This document shows, in pieces, positions 9,337-18,034 of a stretch of 41,173 nucleotides of DNA. Position numbers and translations under genes: made by a program. The notes beneath the pieces were generated by a model. The model worked only from the letters and a program-made list of their open reading frames with translations, did no database searches and was not told the DNA's origin. Position 1 is the stretch's first letter, and every line of letters starts with the position of its first letter. Origin of the DNA: Dysgonamonadaceae bacterium (GTDB lineage Bacteria; Bacteroidota; Bacteroidia; Bacteroidales; Azobacteroidaceae); NCBI GenBank assembly GCA_031260045.1, contig JAIRKO010000037.1, forward strand, positions 1 through 41,173. The letters are read 5' to 3'.

Positions 9337-9344
9337 CAAAGGTA
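9337..9344 (-). promoter_or_regulatory. -7 box, probable queC promoter
   Basis: TACCTTTG on the minus strand. It implies a leader of about 190 bases that contains a REP-like repeat. Confidence 0.4.
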
Positions 9345-9370
9345 TAAAAAATTTAATGAATATTTTTTTG

Positions 9371-9378
9371 TATTTTTG
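9371..9378 (+). promoter_or_regulatory. -7 box for ftsK
   Basis: TATTTTTG, 25 bases before the ATG at 9404. It supports the downstream start. Confidence 0.45.
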
Positions 9379-9403
9379 CCGGTCAAAATATCGCTTTGTT
9401 TTT

Positions 9404-11806
9404 ATGCAACAAAAAAAAAATAAACAACAACAAGAACCATCGGCAATTACACGCTTTCTCAAAAGCGATGCAACCCTCTTTACGCTTGGTTTGGTTATTT
9501 TGATGCTTTCGGTTTATATGGCGATTGCCGTCGCGTCGTTTTTCTTTTCGGGCGCAGCCGACCAGAGTCGGATAGAAGGGCTTTCGCTGTTTCACAAGGG
9601 GCGTATCGGCGATATCGAAAACTGGACGGGAGCCAGAGGTGCGATTATCGGGAACATCCTGCTGAACGAAGGGTTCGGCATTGCCGTTTTTTTCCTGCTT
9701 TTATTCCTGATATTCACCGGCTTGCGCTTGATGAAAGCCAAATACGTAAACCTGTTTAAATATTTCATTGTCTGCTCCATACTCACCATTTGGACTTCGC
9801 TTGCTCTCTCATTTTTCTTTGGAAATTTCTTTCAGGATACGGCTATTTACATCGGTGGACGGCACGGGCTTACCCTGTCGAGAATTGCGAAGCATAATCT
9901 CGGCGTTCCGGGAACTTTCCTTGTTATCTTGTTGGTTTTCATTCTTATAATGACGCTTATTTCCAGTGAAACCATCCCGTTTATACGGAAACTTTTTTCT
10001 TATACTCCGAAAATAAAGAAACCAAAAACGAATACGCAGCAGGCTACGGAACAGGATGATGCCGATTTTATCGACGCCGATACCCAGCCGGATATTCAAG
10101 AAGAACCGGAAAAATTTACGCCGTCGGAAAAACCGTATAATCCGATTACCGATAACGATTTCGAGATAATTATCCCCAAAGCGGACGAGGGAGAAATGTT
10201 TTCCCCCGTTTCATCGGAAAAAGACGACTGCTATCCCGCTGAAAATATTCCCGCCGATTACGACGAGAAAGAAGCCGAACGTTTGCTGCAGGAACTCGGC
10301 ATTTATGACCCGACAGCCGATTTATCCCAATACCGGCTGCCTCCCGTCGATTTGTTGAAAAAATACGACCAAAACGAAACGCAGGTGGATATGTCGGAAC
10401 AAAACAACAACAAAAACCGGATTATCCAAACGCTTGAAAATTACGGGATAAAAATAAAATCCATCAAAGCGACGGTTGGACCAACAGTTACGCTTTACGA
10501 AATTGTTCCCGAAGACGGTATCCGCATCGCCAAAATCCGCAATTTGGAAGACGACATCGCCATGAACCTTGCGGCTTTGGGCATCCGCATCATTGCGCCC
10601 ATGCCGGGAAAAGGGACTATCGGCATTGAAGTCCCGAACAGAGAGCCGCAAATCGTTTCCATGCACTCGATTATTTCCTCGCGGAAATACAGGGAATCCG
10701 ACTACGAATTGCCGATTGCTCTGGGGCGCACCATTACGAATGAGGTGTTTATGGTCGATTTGGCAAAATTGCCGCATTTGCTGGTCGCCGGCGCAACCGG
10801 ACAGGGAAAATCCGTAGGCTTGAACGCCGCTATCACTTCGTTGTTGTACAAAAAACATCCCGGACAACTCAAATTCGTACTTATCGACCCCAAGATGGTT
10901 GAATTTACGATTTATTCTACTATCGAAAAGCATTTCCTTGCCAAACTTCCCGACGTCGAAAAGCCAATTATCACCGATTTCACGAAGGTAATCGACACGC
11001 TCAACTCCCTGACGGAAGAGATGGATTCCCGCTACGAATTACTGGAAAAAGCCGGTTCGCGAAACGTGAAGGAATACAACGATAAGTTTGTCAACCGCCG
11101 CCTAAATCCGCAGAAAGGACATAAATTCATGCCCTACATCGTTGTCATTATCGACGAGTTCGGCGATTTGATTATGACGGCGGGAAAGGAAATCGAACTG
11201 CCCATCGCCCGTATCGCCCAAAAAGCCCGCGCGGTGGGCATTCACATGATTATCGCGACCCAAAGACCTACAACCAATATTATTACGGGTACCATTAAGG
11301 CGAATTTCCCTGCACGCATCGCTTTCCGTGTTATCTCGGCCATCGACTCGCGGACAATTCTCGACGGTCAGGGCGCTAACCAACTGATTGGACGGGGCGA
11401 CATGCTGTTTTTTCAGGGTAGCGATATGGTGCGCGTTCAGTGCGCTTTTGTGGATACGCCCGAAGTGGAACGCATTTCCAAATTTATCGGCAGTCAACAG
11501 GCTTATCCGACGGCGTTTATATTGCCCGAATACGTTGGGGAACGAAAAGACAAGTCGACGGAGAATTTTAGTCTGGAAGACCGCGACCCCATGTTTGAGG
11601 AAGCCGCCCAGTTGATTGTAGCCCATCAGCAAGGTTCTACTTCGCTCATTCAGCGGAAATTTTCAATCGGCTATAACCGCGCGGGACGGCTGATGGATCA
11701 ATTGGAAAAGGCAGGCATTGTTGGACCCACGCAGGGTAGCAAACCTCGCGACGTGTATGTTATGGACGAATATCAACTGAGGCAAAAATTGGATGCGATG
11801 CAATGA
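9404..11806 (+). CDS. ftsK: DNA translocase FtsK/SpoIIIE
   Basis: A 800-residue septal DNA pump for chromosome segregation and dimer resolution. The frame is open from 9356, but the ATG at 9404 follows a -7 box and gives a normal N-terminus (MQQKKNKQQQ). Four hydrophobic segments lie in residues 25-190, followed by an acidic linker. The alpha domain is present (NYGIKIKSIKATVGPTVTLY). The motor has Walker A GATGQGKS (about residue 463) and Walker B VVIIDEFGDL. The gamma winged helix, which reads KOPS, is at the end (STSLIQRKFSIGYNRAGRLM). Domain order and length are complete. lolA and trxB follow in the same direction. Confidence 0.95.
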   Translation: MQQKKNKQQQEPSAITRFLKSDATLFTLGLVILMLSVYMAIAVASFFFSGAADQSRIEGLSLFHKGRIGDIENWTGARGAIIGNILLNEGFGIAVFFLLLFLIFTGLRLMKAKYVNLFKYFIVCSILTIWTSLALSFFFGNFFQDTAIYIGGRHGLTLSRIAKHNLGVPGTFLVILLVFILIMTLISSETIPFIRKLFSYTPKIKKPKTNTQQATEQDDADFIDADTQPDIQEEPEKFTPSEKPYNPITDNDFEIIIPKADEGEMFSPVSSEKDDCYPAENIPADYDEKEAERLLQELGIYDPTADLSQYRLPPVDLLKKYDQNETQVDMSEQNNNKNRIIQTLENYGIKIKSIKATVGPTVTLYEIVPEDGIRIAKIRNLEDDIAMNLAALGIRIIAPMPGKGTIGIEVPNREPQIVSMHSIISSRKYRESDYELPIALGRTITNEVFMVDLAKLPHLLVAGATGQGKSVGLNAAITSLLYKKHPGQLKFVLIDPKMVEFTIYSTIEKHFLAKLPDVEKPIITDFTKVIDTLNSLTEEMDSRYELLEKAGSRNVKEYNDKFVNRRLNPQKGHKFMPYIVVIIDEFGDLIMTAGKEIELPIARIAQKARAVGIHMIIATQRPTTNIITGTIKANFPARIAFRVISAIDSRTILDGQGANQLIGRGDMLFFQGSDMVRVQCAFVDTPEVERISKFIGSQQAYPTAFILPEYVGERKDKSTENFSLEDRDPMFEEAAQLIVAHQQGSTSLIQRKFSIGYNRAGRLMDQLEKAGIVGPTQGSKPRDVYVMDEYQLRQKLDAMQ

Positions 11807-11858
11807 ACTATTATGACCATATTACTTACAATACTGTAATTCTGTCTAAAAAATACAA

Positions 11859-12497
11859 ATGAAAAAAATTATAATTACCCTATTTATAAGCACAGGCTTT
11901 TTCATGCCTGCTACAGCTCAAAAAGACGCAAAAGCAAAAGATTTATTGAATAAAACTGCGGCAATCCTTGCGCAGGCGGGTGGCATTTCGGCATCTTTTA
12001 CCCTGAACATCAAAGACGGAATGAACGAAACAAGTCAGGCGTGCGACGGAACAATCCTGATGAAAGGCGATAAATTCATAATCAATATGCCCGAACAAGC
12101 TATTTATTTCGACGGGAAAACGCAGTGGATTTATCAAAAATCCGGCGAAGAAGTGAGCATTACCCAACCCTCCGGCGAAGAAATGCAAGCCTTAAATCCC
12201 AAATCAATTTTTGCAAACTATAAGAAAACCGATTACCGGTATGCGGGAACAAAAACCGACGGCAAAAAGCGTAAAGTGCAGGAAGTAATCCTTTTCCCAA
12301 AACAAGGGGATATTTCCAAAATCACAATACAGATCAACGCTGCCGGTTTCCCCGTTTCGTTTTTTATTTTTTACAAAAACAAAATTGAAAGCAAGATACA
12401 CATCAATAAATATCTGACAAAACAGAATTTTTCCGACAGCCTGTTTGTTTTCGACGGCAAACAATATCCCAATGCCGAAATAATCGACCTTCGGTAA
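11859..12497 (+). CDS. lolA: LolA-like outer-membrane lipoprotein carrier
   Basis: A 212-residue periplasmic protein with a signal peptide (MKKIIITLFISTGFFMPATA, then Q). The mature part has the LolA pattern: an N-terminal helix (AKDLLNKTAAILAQAGGISA), then SFTLNIKDG, GTILMKGDKFII, and the strand pair IYFDGKTQWIYQKSGEEV. It would shuttle lipoproteins from the inner to the outer membrane. It lies 52 bases after ftsK and 18 before trxB; the ftsK-lolA pairing is common in Bacteroidota. The symbol is by family resemblance. Confidence 0.85.
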   Translation: MKKIIITLFISTGFFMPATAQKDAKAKDLLNKTAAILAQAGGISASFTLNIKDGMNETSQACDGTILMKGDKFIINMPEQAIYFDGKTQWIYQKSGEEVSITQPSGEEMQALNPKSIFANYKKTDYRYAGTKTDGKKRKVQEVILFPKQGDISKITIQINAAGFPVSFFIFYKNKIESKIHINKYLTKQNFSDSLFVFDGKQYPNAEIIDLR

Positions 12498-12515
12498 AGA
12501 TTGAATATAAAAATC

Positions 12516-13448
12516 ATGGAAAAAATAAAATGTTTAATTATAGGCTCAGGTCCTGCCGGTTACACCGCCGCCATCTATGCGTCCCGCGCCGGTTTGTCCC
12601 CTGTTTTGTACGAAGGGCTTCAGCCCGGGGGACAATTGACCACTACGAGCGAAATTGAAAATTTTCCCGGCTATCCCAACGGAATTAACGGTTTGGAAAT
12701 GATGGAAGACCTGAAAAAACAAGCCCTCCGGTTTGGCGCCGACATCCGCTCCGGCATTGCCACCGGCTGCGATTTATCCCAATCGCCACACAAAATAATC
12801 ATAGACGGCGAAAAAACAATCGAAACGGAAACGCTGATTATTTGCACCGGCGCAAGCGCCAAATATTTAGGTATTCCCGACGAAGTCCAATACGCCGGTA
12901 GGGGCGTATCAGCCTGCGCCGTTTGCGACGGATTTTTTTACCGTAAAAAAACAGTTGCCGTTGTCGGCGGCGGCGACTCGGCTTGCGAAGAAGCCGTTTA
13001 TCTTGCCGGACTGGCGGAAAAAGTGTACCTGATTGTCAGGAAAGACCGTTTACGCGCCGCGCAAATCATGCAGGACAAGGTATTGAACCATCCGAAAATA
13101 GAGGTATTATTCAACACAAATACTGTGGGACTTTTCGGCGAAAAGGCGGTGGAAGGCGTTCATCTGGCGCGGCACGCAGGCGCTCCGCAGGAAGAAAAAT
13201 TCGACCTTGCCGTCGACGGTTTTTTTCTTGCCATCGGGCATACGCCCAATTCTGCCGTTTTCAAAAAATACCTGAAATTAGACGACGCAGGTTATATCCT
13301 GACGCAGGGACGGAGCGCGCAAACCGACGTTCCGGGCGTTTTTGCAGCCGGCGACGTTGCCGACCCGCATTACAGACAAGCGATTACGGCAGCCGGAAGC
13401 GGCTGCATTGCCGCTATGGAAGCGGAACGGTATTTGGCTAACAGATAA
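12516..13448 (+). CDS. trxB: Thioredoxin-disulfide reductase
   Basis: FAD/NADPH flavoenzyme that reduces thioredoxin. The ATG at 12516 is chosen over a TTG five codons upstream because it gives the usual MEKIKCLIIGSGPAGYTAA with the FAD-binding GxGxxG. The redox pair is CAVC at residues 134-137, the NADPH-binding motif is VVGGGDSACEEA, and the closing FAD motif is GVFAAGDVADPHYRQ. The length of 310 residues is normal. It is the last gene in the ftsK-lolA-trxB run. A REP-like repeat follows the stop codon. Confidence 0.95.
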   Translation: MEKIKCLIIGSGPAGYTAAIYASRAGLSPVLYEGLQPGGQLTTTSEIENFPGYPNGINGLEMMEDLKKQALRFGADIRSGIATGCDLSQSPHKIIIDGEKTIETETLIICTGASAKYLGIPDEVQYAGRGVSACAVCDGFFYRKKTVAVVGGGDSACEEAVYLAGLAEKVYLIVRKDRLRAAQIMQDKVLNHPKIEVLFNTNTVGLFGEKAVEGVHLARHAGAPQEEKFDLAVDGFFLAIGHTPNSAVFKKYLKLDDAGYILTQGRSAQTDVPGVFAAGDVADPHYRQAITAAGSGCIAAMEAERYLANR

Positions 13449-13483
13449 CCGCAGCCTGTCAATTTGGGTTGCACTATGGTTTT

Positions 13484-13577
13484 CTCTGGATTGCTTCAGG
13501 CTTTGCCTTCGCAATGACGCGGTGAGGTTAAATCCGTACCCGTCATTGCGAACCGCAAAGCGATGAAGCAATCCAGA
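13484..13577. repeat. Inverted pair of REP-like repeats between trxB and metA
   Basis: The left copy (13484-13519) and right copy (13541-13577) are inverted around about 20 bases. They share CTGGATTGCTTC and the CGCAATGACG core and form a strong hairpin that may also end trxB transcription. Confidence 0.75.
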
Positions 13578-13635
13578 ATAAAATAAATTATGAACTAATT
13601 ATGAAGATTTACTTATGTTTTTAATCAAATAAAAT

Positions 13636-14583
13636 ATGCCCGTCAACATCCCCCATAATTTACCCGCCGTCGAGATTCTCAAAAAAGAAAACATTTTTGT
13701 AATGGACAACCTGCGCGCCGCCACGCAGGACATCCGTCCCCTGAAAGTTGCGCTCCTGAACCTTATGCCCGTTAAAATCGTAACCGAAACGGATTTTGTG
13801 CGCCTGCTTTCCAACAGCCCCCTGCAAGTGGAAGTGGATTTGGTAAAAATGCAATCGCATGAAAGCAAACATACGCCGCCGGAACATTTGACCACTTTTT
13901 ACAGGAATTTCGACGAGGTTTGCAAAGAAAATTACGACGGAATGATTATCACGGGCGCGCCTGTCGAAACGCTTGAGTTTGAGGATGTAACTTATTGGCG
14001 AGAATTAACGGAAATCATGGATTGGGCTGCCCGCCACGTTACCTCGACGATATACATTTGTTGGGGCGCGCAAGCCGGACTGTACCATTTTCACGGCATT
14101 AGGAAATATCCTTTGGAGAGGAAAAAATTCGGCGTGTTCCGGCATACGCTTAATCGGCAGGGTGTATCGCTTTTTCGCGGGTTTGACGACGAATTTTGCG
14201 TGCCTCACAGTCGGTATACCGAAATCCGGCGGGAAGATATTCTTAAAAATCCTGCGTTGAGCCTGCTTTCCGAATCGGAAGAAGCCGGCGTGTATCTCGT
14301 CATGTCGCGCGGCGGACGCGAAATTTTCGTTACCGGACACTCCGAATATACGCCCGAAACTTTGCACAACGAATACCTGCGCGACCTTGCCAAAAACCTG
14401 CCGATTGACCTGCCAGCCAATTATTATCGGGACAACGACCCCCGCAAAGGCATTTGTGTGCGGTGGCGCGCCCATGCTCACCTGATGTTCAAAAACTGGC
14501 TGAACTATTATGTTTATCAGTCCACGCCTTTCGATCCGAAGGAAATAGAACGGTTGGGCAACATCGTGGAAAATTACGAATAA
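13636..14583 (+). CDS. metA: Homoserine O-acetyltransferase of the MetA family
   Basis: First step of methionine synthesis from homoserine. The 315 residues match the MetA fold, with the catalytic Cys142 in [11 protein letters not shown] and the His/Glu pair in [11 protein letters not shown]. Residue 111, in [15 protein letters not shown], is Glu. In characterised MetA enzymes Glu111 marks acetyl-CoA use and Gly marks succinyl-CoA use. I therefore call it an acetyltransferase although it is often annotated as succinyltransferase. It appears to be a single-gene unit bounded by REP-like repeats and a hairpin. Confidence 0.93.
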   Translation: MPVNIPHNLPAVEILKKENIFVMDNLRAATQDIRPLKVALLNLMPVKIVTETDFVRLLSNSPLQVEVDLVKMQSHESKHTPPEHLTTFYRNFDEVCKENYDGMIITGAPVETLEFEDVTYWRELTEIMDWAARHVTSTIYICWGAQAGLYHFHGIRKYPLERKKFGVFRHTLNRQGVSLFRGFDDEFCVPHSRYTEIRREDILKNPALSLLSESEEAGVYLVMSRGGREIFVTGHSEYTPETLHNEYLRDLAKNLPIDLPANYYRDNDPRKGICVRWRAHAHLMFKNWLNYYVYQSTPFDPKEIERLGNIVENYE

Positions 14584-14589
14584 ATCGCG

Positions 14590-14621
14590 AGTGGCAACTA
14601 TTATTTTTTTTAGTTGCCACT
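14590..14621. terminator. Hairpin after metA
   Basis: A perfect 11-bp stem (14590-14600 with 14611-14621) has a T-rich loop but no T-run behind it. It is a possible terminator or mRNA end-stabilising hairpin. Confidence 0.45.
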
Positions 14622-14687
14622 AATGCACTAATAAAATATAATTTAGTTTTTCACACATACTTAGCAACTCGAATTATATATAATTAT

Positions 14688-14932
14688 GGAAAAATTTAGA
14701 TGTAATATTGGAAAATTACATGTAATTCCGGAATATTAGATGTAATTCTGAAATATTATATGTAATAATTGGAATATTACATGTAATGCTGAAAAATTAG
14801 ATGTAATTCTGGAACATTAGATGTAATTACGGAAAATTACATGTAATGCTGGAATATTACATGTAATTCTGAAAAATTTAGATATAATTCTGGAATATTA
14901 GATGTAATTTTTTGGAATTATATAACCGTAAA
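14688..14932. repeat. AT-rich 20-bp minisatellite (about 11 copies)
   Basis: Units of 20-22 bp follow the pattern GAAWATTASATGTAATTCTG and are nearly all kept at 20 bp. ATGTAAT is conserved in all but one unit. Where the variable base is C, the unit contains the palindrome ATTACATGTAAT. There is no open reading frame through it. It fills the gap between metA and the yjbQ gene, ending 17 bases before the yjbQ start. Confidence 0.9.
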
Positions 14933-14949
14933 CAATAAATTATTTACCT

Positions 14950-15366
14950 ATGAAATCCTATCGTAAAGAACTAACATTCAACACTCCTACCCGCAGAGAT
15001 TACATCAACATCACGCCGATAATAGAAGACTGCCTGCGGGAAAGCGGCATCCGCGAAGGACTACTGCTCTGCAACCCGATGCACATCACGGCAAGCGTTT
15101 TTATCAACGACGACGAAGCGGGGTTACATCACGATTTTGAAGAATGGCTCGAAAAAATTGCGCCCGAAAAACCTCATTCTCAATACCGGCACAATGGTTT
15201 TGAAGACAATGCCGACGCCCATATCAAACGGCAAGTGATGGGACGCGAAGTGGTTGTGGCTGTAACCAACGGCGCGCTTGATTTCGGAACTTGGGAGCAA
15301 ATTTTCTATGGCGAATTTGACGGAAAACGCAGCAAACGGGCGCTGGTGAAAATTATCGGGGAGTAA
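14950..15366 (+). CDS. YjbQ/UPF0047 family protein
   Basis: A 138-residue cytoplasmic protein of the YjbQ family, also named secondary thiamine-phosphate synthase enzyme. Diagnostic segments are [20 protein letters not shown], the metal-site His residues in HHDFEEWL and [11 protein letters not shown], and the ending [15 protein letters not shown]. The in vivo role is unsettled. It lies 12 bases before pepT in the same direction, so the two are probably cotranscribed. The minisatellite occupies its upstream region, so any promoter is in or before the repeats. Confidence 0.92.
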   Translation: MKSYRKELTFNTPTRRDYINITPIIEDCLRESGIREGLLLCNPMHITASVFINDDEAGLHHDFEEWLEKIAPEKPHSQYRHNGFEDNADAHIKRQVMGREVVVAVTNGALDFGTWEQIFYGEFDGKRSKRALVKIIGE

Positions 15367-15378
15367 AAACGTAATATT

Positions 15379-16614
15379 ATGACGGTTACAGAACGCTTCT
15401 TAAAATACATTTCGTTTGATACGCAATCGGACGAAAAAGCAACAACAACGCCCAGCACGGAAAAACAAACGCTTCTGGCACAAGTTTTAAAGTCCGAAGC
15501 CGAAGCCTTGGGTTTAACCGAAATTTCTTTGGACGAACAGGCTTACCTGATGGCGACTTTGCCTGCCAACACAGACAAAAAACTCCCCGCCATCGGCTTC
15601 ATCGCCCATCTGGACACAAGTCCCGATATGTCCGGCGCAAACGTAAAACCTAAGATTATAGAACATTACGACGGGAAAAATATTGTTTTGAACGAAACGG
15701 AAAATATCGTCCTTTCGCCGGAAATGTTTCCCGAACTGCGACTGCACAAAGGCGAAGACATAATCGTTACCGACGGTACAACGCTGTTGGGCGCTGACGA
15801 CAAGGCAGGTATCGCCGAAATCATGACGGCAATGCAATATTTAATTGAACATCCGGAAATTAAACACGGGAAAATCCGTATTGCCTTTAATCCCGACGAA
15901 GAAATCGGAAGAGGCGCAGCAGGATTTGATGTGGAAAAATTCGGTTGCGACTGGGCTTACACGGTGGACGGCGGCGAAGTCGGCGAACTGCAATACGAAA
16001 ATTTCAACGCCGCCGCCGTTCATCTTAAATTCAAAGGGCTGAATGTACATCCGGGTCATGCGAAAAACAAGATGCGCAATGCCAGCCTGCTTGCCATGGA
16101 GTTTTGCGCCATGTTGCCGCCGACGGAACGCCCCGAAACGACGGACGGTTACGAAGGTTTTTTTCATCTGACCGGCATGAAAGGCACGGTCGAAGCAGCC
16201 GAACTGTCGTATATCGTTCGCGACCACGCCGCCGCCAAGTTCAACCGGCGTTTGCAACGGATGGAAGAGATTGCCGACCGCCTGAACGCGGTTTATCCCG
16301 CCGCCGTTCAATTGGAAATCAAGCCGCAATACCGCAATATGCGGGAGATTGTCGAGCCGCAAAAACACATCATGGATTTGGCGGCGGAGGCGATGAAAGC
16401 GGTTGACGTTACGCCCGTTATCCGTCCCATTCGCGGTGGAACGGACGGTTCGCAACTCTCGTTCAAAGGCTTGCCCTGCCCGAATATTTTTGCCGGCGGA
16501 CTGAATTTTCACGGACGCTATGAATGGATTCCGGTGCAATCTATGGAAAAGGCGGTGAGGGTGATTGTGAAGATTGCGGAATTGAATCATACCGTCATTG
16601 CGGGCGGGGCGTAG
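15379..16614 (+). CDS. pepT: Peptidase T (aminotripeptidase)
   Basis: Zinc-dependent removal of N-terminal residues from tripeptides in the cytoplasm (M20 family). The 411 residues show the M20 metal ligands in order: His/Asp in [14 protein letters not shown], the bridging Asp in [14 protein letters not shown], Glu-Glu in [11 protein letters not shown], and the last His in [16 protein letters not shown]. The dimerisation domain lies between. The C-terminal residues HTVIAGGA and the stop codon are encoded by the start of a REP-like repeat. The family usually ends close to this point, so the tail is a small extension or replacement. Confidence 0.95.
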   Translation: MTVTERFLKYISFDTQSDEKATTTPSTEKQTLLAQVLKSEAEALGLTEISLDEQAYLMATLPANTDKKLPAIGFIAHLDTSPDMSGANVKPKIIEHYDGKNIVLNETENIVLSPEMFPELRLHKGEDIIVTDGTTLLGADDKAGIAEIMTAMQYLIEHPEIKHGKIRIAFNPDEEIGRGAAGFDVEKFGCDWAYTVDGGEVGELQYENFNAAAVHLKFKGLNVHPGHAKNKMRNASLLAMEFCAMLPPTERPETTDGYEGFFHLTGMKGTVEAAELSYIVRDHAAAKFNRRLQRMEEIADRLNAVYPAAVQLEIKPQYRNMREIVEPQKHIMDLAAEAMKAVDVTPVIRPIRGGTDGSQLSFKGLPCPNIFAGGLNFHGRYEWIPVQSMEKAVRVIVKIAELNHTVIAGGA

Positions 16615-16683
16615 CGGAGATCCGCAATCCACTGCAAACCCCACTGCGTCACCAGCGAAGGCGCAGCCTGAAGCAATCCAGAA
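16593..16683. repeat. REP-like repeat overlapping the pepT 3' end
   Basis: It starts inside the last pepT codons (CGTCATTGCGGGCGGGGCGT) and continues to GAAGCAATCCAGAAA, in two imperfectly inverted halves. Confidence 0.7.
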
Positions 16684-16716
16684 AACTAATATACCAATCT
16701 TAAAAAATATAAATAC

Positions 16717-17853
16717 ATGAACCCATTTTTTATAATCGTATTTCTGATTTATACGGCAATCAATGCCTACATATTCTACAAAACCCGGCGGGTCATTCCC
16801 CATGAGAAAATAGTAAGATATTTATTTTCAGTTGTTTTTGTCTTTTTATACGGGGCGTTTTTCGTTGTCATGTTGGGACGGAATGTCATTCCGTTGGGTA
16901 TGCAAAAAATCCTTTATTTCCCCGGTACATGCTGGTTGGGCATCATGTTCTACCTGTTCCTTTTTTTCCTGCTTACGGATTTGGTTTGGGGTTTAGCCTG
17001 TCTTTTCCGGCTTTTTAAAAAATCGGGAAATTTCTTGAAAATACAGGTATTAACCGGTTATATACTGACTGCCGGACTGATGATTTACGGGTATTACCGT
17101 TTCACGCATCCTGAAATATCGGAACAGGATATTGTCATTAACAAAAGCGCAGGGATTTATAAAGAATTGAAAATAGTAGGATTAAGCGATTTGCATTTGG
17201 GCGTAAACATTGATAAAAACAGGCTGAAAAAAATCGTTCAACTGGCAAATCGGCAAAATCCCGACTTGATACTCATTGCGGGCGATATTATTGACAACAA
17301 TGTTTTACCCTTGATGCGGGAAAAAATGTGGGAAGAATTTGGGCAAATGCGTGCGCCGCTCGGCGTTTATGCCTGTTTGGGAAACCACGAATATTTGAGC
17401 GGGATTGAACCGAGCATGGATTTTTTGCGGAAAACAAATATCCGGCTGCTTGTCGACAGCGTTGTGTTGATAGACAATAGTTTTTGGCTGGTCGGACGGG
17501 ACGATATACAAGGGAATCCCAACCGAAAACCGCTGGTTGATTTGGTTGCGGAAACGGATACGAGCTTGCCCTTGTTTTTGCTCGATCATGAGCCGGTTAA
17601 CTTAAACGATGCGGAACAAAACAATATCGACTTGCAATTTTCGGGACATACTCATTTCGGACAAATTTTTCCGATCAACCTGCTTGTGAAACGGATGTAT
17701 GAAACGGCATACGGTTATGCCCGCAAAGGGAATACCCAATATTACATTTCTTCCGGTATCGGGTTGTGGGGTCCGCCGGTTCGCATCGGGACGAATTCGG
17801 AAGTGGCGGTTTTTAATGTATTGCTGTCGCAGCGTAGCGGAGAGCCGCAATGA
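16717..17853 (+). CDS. Membrane-anchored metallophosphoesterase (YkuE-like)
   Basis: A 378-residue protein. The first 130 residues hold four hydrophobic segments (about 3-20, 35-55, 68-92 and 108-126). A calcineurin-like phosphoesterase follows, with dimetal motifs in order: GLSDLHLG, LIAGDIIDN, LGNHEYLSG, LLDHEP and FSGHTHFGQ. The layout matches bacterial YaeI/YkuE-like proteins, some of which act on lipid A precursors or phospholipids; the substrate here is unknown. The last residues (SQRSGEPQ) are encoded by a REP-like repeat, so the tail is probably not ancestral. Confidence 0.88.
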   Translation: MNPFFIIVFLIYTAINAYIFYKTRRVIPHEKIVRYLFSVVFVFLYGAFFVVMLGRNVIPLGMQKILYFPGTCWLGIMFYLFLFFLLTDLVWGLACLFRLFKKSGNFLKIQVLTGYILTAGLMIYGYYRFTHPEISEQDIVINKSAGIYKELKIVGLSDLHLGVNIDKNRLKKIVQLANRQNPDLILIAGDIIDNNVLPLMREKMWEEFGQMRAPLGVYACLGNHEYLSGIEPSMDFLRKTNIRLLVDSVVLIDNSFWLVGRDDIQGNPNRKPLVDLVAETDTSLPLFLLDHEPVNLNDAEQNNIDLQFSGHTHFGQIFPINLLVKRMYETAYGYARKGNTQYYISSGIGLWGPPVRIGTNSEVAVFNVLLSQRSGEPQ

Positions 17854-17856
17854 CGA
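17825..17856. repeat. REP-like repeat at the metallophosphoesterase 3' end
   Basis: GTCGCAGCGTAGCGGAGAGC followed by CGCAATGACG provides the last codons and stop of the gene. Confidence 0.65.
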
Positions 17857-17936
17857 CTGCGGCATTAATCATTAATCCAGAAAAAACGATAAACGCGAAT
17901 AATTAATTACTAATCATTAACCATTATAGAAAAACA

Positions 17937-17970
17937 ACGAAAGCAACATCGTTAATGATGTTGCTTTCGT
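17937..17970. terminator. Bidirectional terminator hairpin
   Basis: A perfect 14-bp stem (17937-17950 with 17957-17970) has a 6-nt loop, with T-rich sequence after it on both strands. It separates the converging metallophosphoesterase gene and the 869-residue gene. Confidence 0.8.
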
Positions 17971-18034
17971 CTTTTAGGTTGTATCACGGTTACGCATCAT
18001 CAAAATTTTGCGTAATGTGAATTAATTACCACAA

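Noticed and set aside
9142-9344. preQ1 riboswitch in the queC leader
   Set aside because: A partial AAAAAACT stretch is present, but the GGTTC/CCC stem partners of the preQ1-I class are not seen.
15841-16803. Long minus-strand frame opposite pepT
   Set aside because: A GC-rich antisense shadow of pepT; it has no family motifs and runs through the REP-like repeat.
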